A stretch of DNA of 64,000 nucleotides. Origin: Flavonifractor sp052065355 (lineage in GTDB: Bacteria; Bacillota; Clostridia; Oscillospirales; Oscillospiraceae). This document shows positions 61,441 through 64,000 of the stretch, one piece after another (position 1 is the stretch's first letter; each line of letters starts with the position of its first letter). The notes beneath the pieces are model-generated. The model had not been told where the DNA came from, did not search any database, and saw nothing but the letters and a program-made list of their open reading frames with translations. The stretch is from contig NZ_JBQHUF010000002.1 in the NCBI RefSeq assembly GCF_052065355.1, positions 124,001 through 188,000 of the forward strand. Reading direction: 5' to 3'. A program made the position numbers and the translations under genes.

Positions 61441-61469
61441 TTGATTTTCTGTTAAGACCGTGATAAAAT
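61441..61469 (+). promoter_or_regulatory. Sigma-A promoter of the second glucarate-dehydratase-like gene
   Basis: TTGATT (61441-61446), 17-bp spacer, TAAAAT (61464-61469), in an AT-rich stretch. Confidence 0.75.
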
Positions 61470-61580
61470 GCCCTCGCAATGAAAAGTGTATCGTCCCACT
61501 TCTAATTGGATGATCTTGGCCTGCTCACTACCGAACGAGGACGCCAATCATTCATTCATGAAGAAAAGGAGTGCTTTGAA

Positions 61581-62915
61581 ATGGCCAATACCCCTAAAGT
61601 TGCTCTCATGGAAGTTTTCCCCGTAGCGGGCAAGGACTGCATGGAGCTTAACCTCTCTGGTGCCCACGCCCCTTACTTCACCCGCAATGTGGTGGTGCTC
61701 ACTGACGACCGGGGCAACACCGGTGTGGGCGAGGTTCCCGGCGGCCAGAAGATCACCAAGGCGCTGGAGGATGTGAAGCACCTGGTGGAAGGCACCACCC
61801 TGGGCGACTACAAGAACACCCTGAAGAAGGTCAACGACTGGCTGACCTCCAACATCAAGGACGACGTCCGTGGCCAGCAGACCTTCGATCTGCGCACCGG
61901 CGTGCACGTGGTCACCGCCATCGAGGCTCCTCTGCTGGACCTGCTGGGCCAGTATCTGGAGGTTCCCGCTGCCGCGCTGCTGGGCGACGGCATCCAGCGG
62001 GATAAGGTGCGCTTCCTGAGCTACCTGTTCTATGTGGGTGATCGCAAGAAGACCGATCTGCCCTACTATTCCGAGCCCGACTCCGACTGCGACTGGTACC
62101 GCCTGCGCCATGAGGAGGCCCTGACTCCCGACGCCATCGTGGCTCTGGCCAAGGCTACCTATGAGAAGTACGGCTTTGAGGACTTCAAGCTCAAGGGCGG
62201 CGTGCTGGAGGGCAAGGAGGAGCTGAAGGCTGTCCAGGCTCTGAAGGAAGCCTTCCCCGAGGCCCGCATCACCCTGGACCCCAACGGCGGCTGGCTGCTG
62301 AAGGACGCCCTGGCTCTGGCTCCCGAGCTGAAGAAGGTCCTGGCCTACTGCGAGGATCCCTGCGGCGCTGAGGGTCGCTTCTCTGGCCGTGAGATCATGG
62401 CCGAGTTCAAGCAGGAGAGCGGCATGCCCACTGCCACCAACATGATCGACACCGACTGGCGTGAGATGCGCCACTGCATCGCGCTGCGCAGCGTAGACAT
62501 CCCCCTGGCTGACCCCCATTTCTGGACCATGGCCGGTTCCGTCCGTGTGGGCCAGATGTGCAACGATTTCGGCCTGATGTGGGGCTGCCACTCCAACAAC
62601 CACTTCGATATCTCCCTGGCCATGATGACCCAGTGCGCCGCTGCTGTGCCCGGTAAGCTCAACGGCATTGACACCCACTGGATCTGGCAGGAGGGCATTG
62701 AGCGCCTGACCAAGGAGCCCCTGCAGATCAAGGGTGGCTGCATCGACCTGCCCGAGCGGCCCGGCCTGGGCATCGAGCTGGACCGCGATCAGCTGATGAA
62801 GGCCCACAAGATCTACATGGACAACTGCCTGGGCGCCCGGGACGACGCCATCGGCATGCAGTACCTGATCCCCGGCTGGAAGTTCGATCCCAAGCGTCCT
62901 TGCCTGGTGCGCTAA
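61581..62915 (+). CDS. gudD: Glucarate dehydratase-like enolase-superfamily enzyme, paralogue 2
   Basis: A 444-residue protein. The ATG at 61581 follows AAAAGGAG. Active-site residues match the glucarate dehydratase group: FKLKGG (202-207), LDPNGGW, CEDPCG, ATNMIDTDWRE, ADPHFW and SNNHFD. It differs from the paralogue at 19987 most clearly around residues 80-110 and 155-185. It stands alone with its own promoter and terminator, and its codon bias is stronger than the paralogue's, suggesting higher expression. A PrpR_N regulator follows. Confidence 0.92.
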   Translation: MANTPKVALMEVFPVAGKDCMELNLSGAHAPYFTRNVVVLTDDRGNTGVGEVPGGQKITKALEDVKHLVEGTTLGDYKNTLKKVNDWLTSNIKDDVRGQQTFDLRTGVHVVTAIEAPLLDLLGQYLEVPAAALLGDGIQRDKVRFLSYLFYVGDRKKTDLPYYSEPDSDCDWYRLRHEEALTPDAIVALAKATYEKYGFEDFKLKGGVLEGKEELKAVQALKEAFPEARITLDPNGGWLLKDALALAPELKKVLAYCEDPCGAEGRFSGREIMAEFKQESGMPTATNMIDTDWREMRHCIALRSVDIPLADPHFWTMAGSVRVGQMCNDFGLMWGCHSNNHFDISLAMMTQCAAAVPGKLNGIDTHWIWQEGIERLTKEPLQIKGGCIDLPERPGLGIELDRDQLMKAHKIYMDNCLGARDDAIGMQYLIPGWKFDPKRPCLVR

Positions 62916-62959
62916 TCTTACATTTGCCAATTTCTTTTCCCAACCTTTCCTTAGACCTG

Positions 62960-63005
62960 CGGCGGAGCCGGGGCGGATATTCCGCTCCGGCTCCGCCGTA
63001 TTTTT
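62960..63005 (+). terminator. Intrinsic terminator after gudD paralogue 2
   Basis: GC-rich stem CGGCGGAGCCGG (62960-62971) with CCGGCTCCGCCG (62987-62998), inner GCGG/CCGC, then TATTTTT. Confidence 0.85.
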
Positions 63006-63077
63006 GGCATTCCGGCTGCGGCTTTACAAGCGGAGCAGGATAAGCTATGATGAAACAGATGAAAAGGAGGGATCGCG

Positions 63078-64000
63078 ATGGCGAAGTTTGCGCTGCTTCT
63101 CCCCCGGACGGAGATGGTGGAGCCCGCAGGACGGATCGCCCGGGAACTGGGTATGGAGGTCGTCCTGAACAAGTCGGTGCCCACGGAAGAGGTTCTGGAT
63201 CAGGTGGAGGAGTGCCGCGCTCTGGGCGCGGATATTCTGGTGGCCCGGGGCCGTCAGGCGTCCATCCTGAAAGAGCACACTGACCTACCGGTGGTGGAGA
63301 TCCGCCTCACCGGTATGGAGATCGCCCTGCTGCTCCATCGGGCCAAAAAGCTGGTGCCCCGGGTGGAGCGCCCCAAGGTTGGGGTGGTTACCATCCCCAA
63401 CATGGTGGGGGAGATCCAGGGCTTTGAGGAAGTGGTGGGCATTGAGCTGCACACCTACTTCGTGGCTGGTGTGAACGAGACGGAGCAAGGGGTGGAGCAG
63501 GCGGTGGCCGACGGGATGGATGTAATCCTGGGCGGCGATTTCGTCAACGCCTGCTGCCGCCGCCTGGGCAAGCGGACCTTGTTTTTTGAAGGTACGGAGG
63601 ACTCCCTGCGCACCAGTCTGCGCAACGCCCGCAGCGTGGGCTTCGCCTCCGACGCCGAGCGGCGGAACACCGCGCACCTCCAGGTTTTGCTGGACTACTC
63701 CTTCAATGGCATCATCGAGCTGGATGCCGCCGGTGTCATTACCCGGAGTAATGATATGGCCTGCAAGATCCTCTCCCTGGACCGGGAGCAGCTGGTAGGC
63801 CAGCCTCTGTCTGCACTCATGCCGCAGGAGGATCAGGATCTGTGGACCGACGCCCTGGCCAAACACCAGGAGCTCTACTTCTCGGTGCTCAGCGTAGCCG
63901 GGGTCCATGTGGTGGCCAACGCCGCCCCGGTGACTGACTGGGGAGCGGAGGAGGGGATGATCTTCTCCTTCTACGAGATGCACAAGATGGAGCGGCAGGG
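63078..64000 (+). CDS. PrpR_N/PAS-domain regulator (partial)
   Basis: Opens at ATG 63078 after AAAAGGAGGG and runs off the window (307 codons seen). Residues 1-180 match the PrpR N-terminal ligand-sensing fold (VLARGRQASILKEHTDLPVVEI-like segment at about 55-75, LGGDFVNACCRRLG). A PAS domain follows (about 200-305, LDYSFNGIIELDAAGVITRSND). PrpR_N-PAS proteins usually continue into an AAA+ sigma-54 interaction domain and Fis helix-turn-helix, which would lie beyond the edge. Adjacency suggests control of acid-sugar genes, but no target promoter was seen. Confidence 0.85.
   Translation, partial: MAKFALLLPRTEMVEPAGRIARELGMEVVLNKSVPTEEVLDQVEECRALGADILVARGRQASILKEHTDLPVVEIRLTGMEIALLLHRAKKLVPRVERPKVGVVTIPNMVGEIQGFEEVVGIELHTYFVAGVNETEQGVEQAVADGMDVILGGDFVNACCRRLGKRTLFFEGTEDSLRTSLRNARSVGFASDAERRNTAHLQVLLDYSFNGIIELDAAGVITRSNDMACKILSLDREQLVGQPLSALMPQEDQDLWTDALAKHQELYFSVLSVAGVHVVANAAPVTDWGAEEGMIFSFYEMHKMERQ

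Overview
The window reads as chromosome of a GC-rich anaerobic member of the Bacillota, probably Oscillospiraceae (Flavonifractor/Intestinimonas/Lawsonibacter-like). The basis is an EutV/EutW-type ethanolamine locus, Prp with an N-extended L27, a DUF1836 protein, a sigma/DUF4179 pair, tungsten-type aldehyde ferredoxin oxidoreductase genes, and Shine-Dalgarno sites of the form AAAGGAATGG. The genus is an inference. I saw no tRNA, rRNA, insertion sequence, phage or CRISPR array.

Left part (1-16.8 kb), mostly housekeeping. A cyclase-family hydrolase, cut by the window edge, is read leftwards from a near-perfect sigma-54 promoter. Three copies of an 18-bp repeat lie behind that promoter, and a divergent sigma-54 activator gene is followed by a thiolase. 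Next come DUF1836, degV, prmA, a metallophosphoesterase, the rplU-prp-rpmA operon with an attenuator-like leader, obg, an ECF-type sigma factor with a DUF4179 membrane protein, a PsiE-family protein, a P-type ATPase under a yybP-ykoY (manganese) riboswitch, and mgtE behind a long structured leader that I could not assign.

16.8-23.8 kb: a leftward operon of a glucarate-dehydratase-like enolase and a tripartite tricarboxylate transporter (tctB, tctA, tctC), with a divergent LysR regulator and a likely operator between them, then an Eis-like acetyltransferase.

23.9-43.2 kb: a complete ethanolamine-utilisation microcompartment locus. Order: alcohol dehydrogenase, eutS, eutP, eutV, eutW, eutA, eutB, eutC, eutL, a BMC protein with a Pro-Glu linker and basic tail, eutE, two tandem eutM, eutT, pduL-type eutD, eutJ, a flavoprotein-like eut protein, eutN, pduS-like, pduT-like, eutH, eutQ. 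Three intrinsic terminators interrupt it, before the alcohol dehydrogenase, eutS and eutA. Each overlaps a hairpin or hairpin-like element with a GA(T/G)G(A/C)A hexaloop, which fits EutV (ANTAR) antitermination. The locus ends with a cobalamin riboswitch, its terminator, and a long hairpin carrying the same GATGAA loop. This suggests a B12-controlled decoy RNA for EutV, like EutX/Rli55.

43.2-48.1 kb: a polysaccharide deacetylase and a very large S-layer-anchored M14 peptidase. 48.3-61.2 kb: a tungsten/molybdenum-cofactor and aldehyde-oxidoreductase module (ThiF-like E1, moeA, moeA-PBP fusion, two flavoproteins, tupABC transporter, AOR, MoaD-like carrier, four-cluster ferredoxin, alcohol dehydrogenase). 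Its TupA appears circularly permuted. 61.4-64 kb: a second glucarate-dehydratase-like gene and the start of a PrpR_N/PAS regulator cut by the window end.
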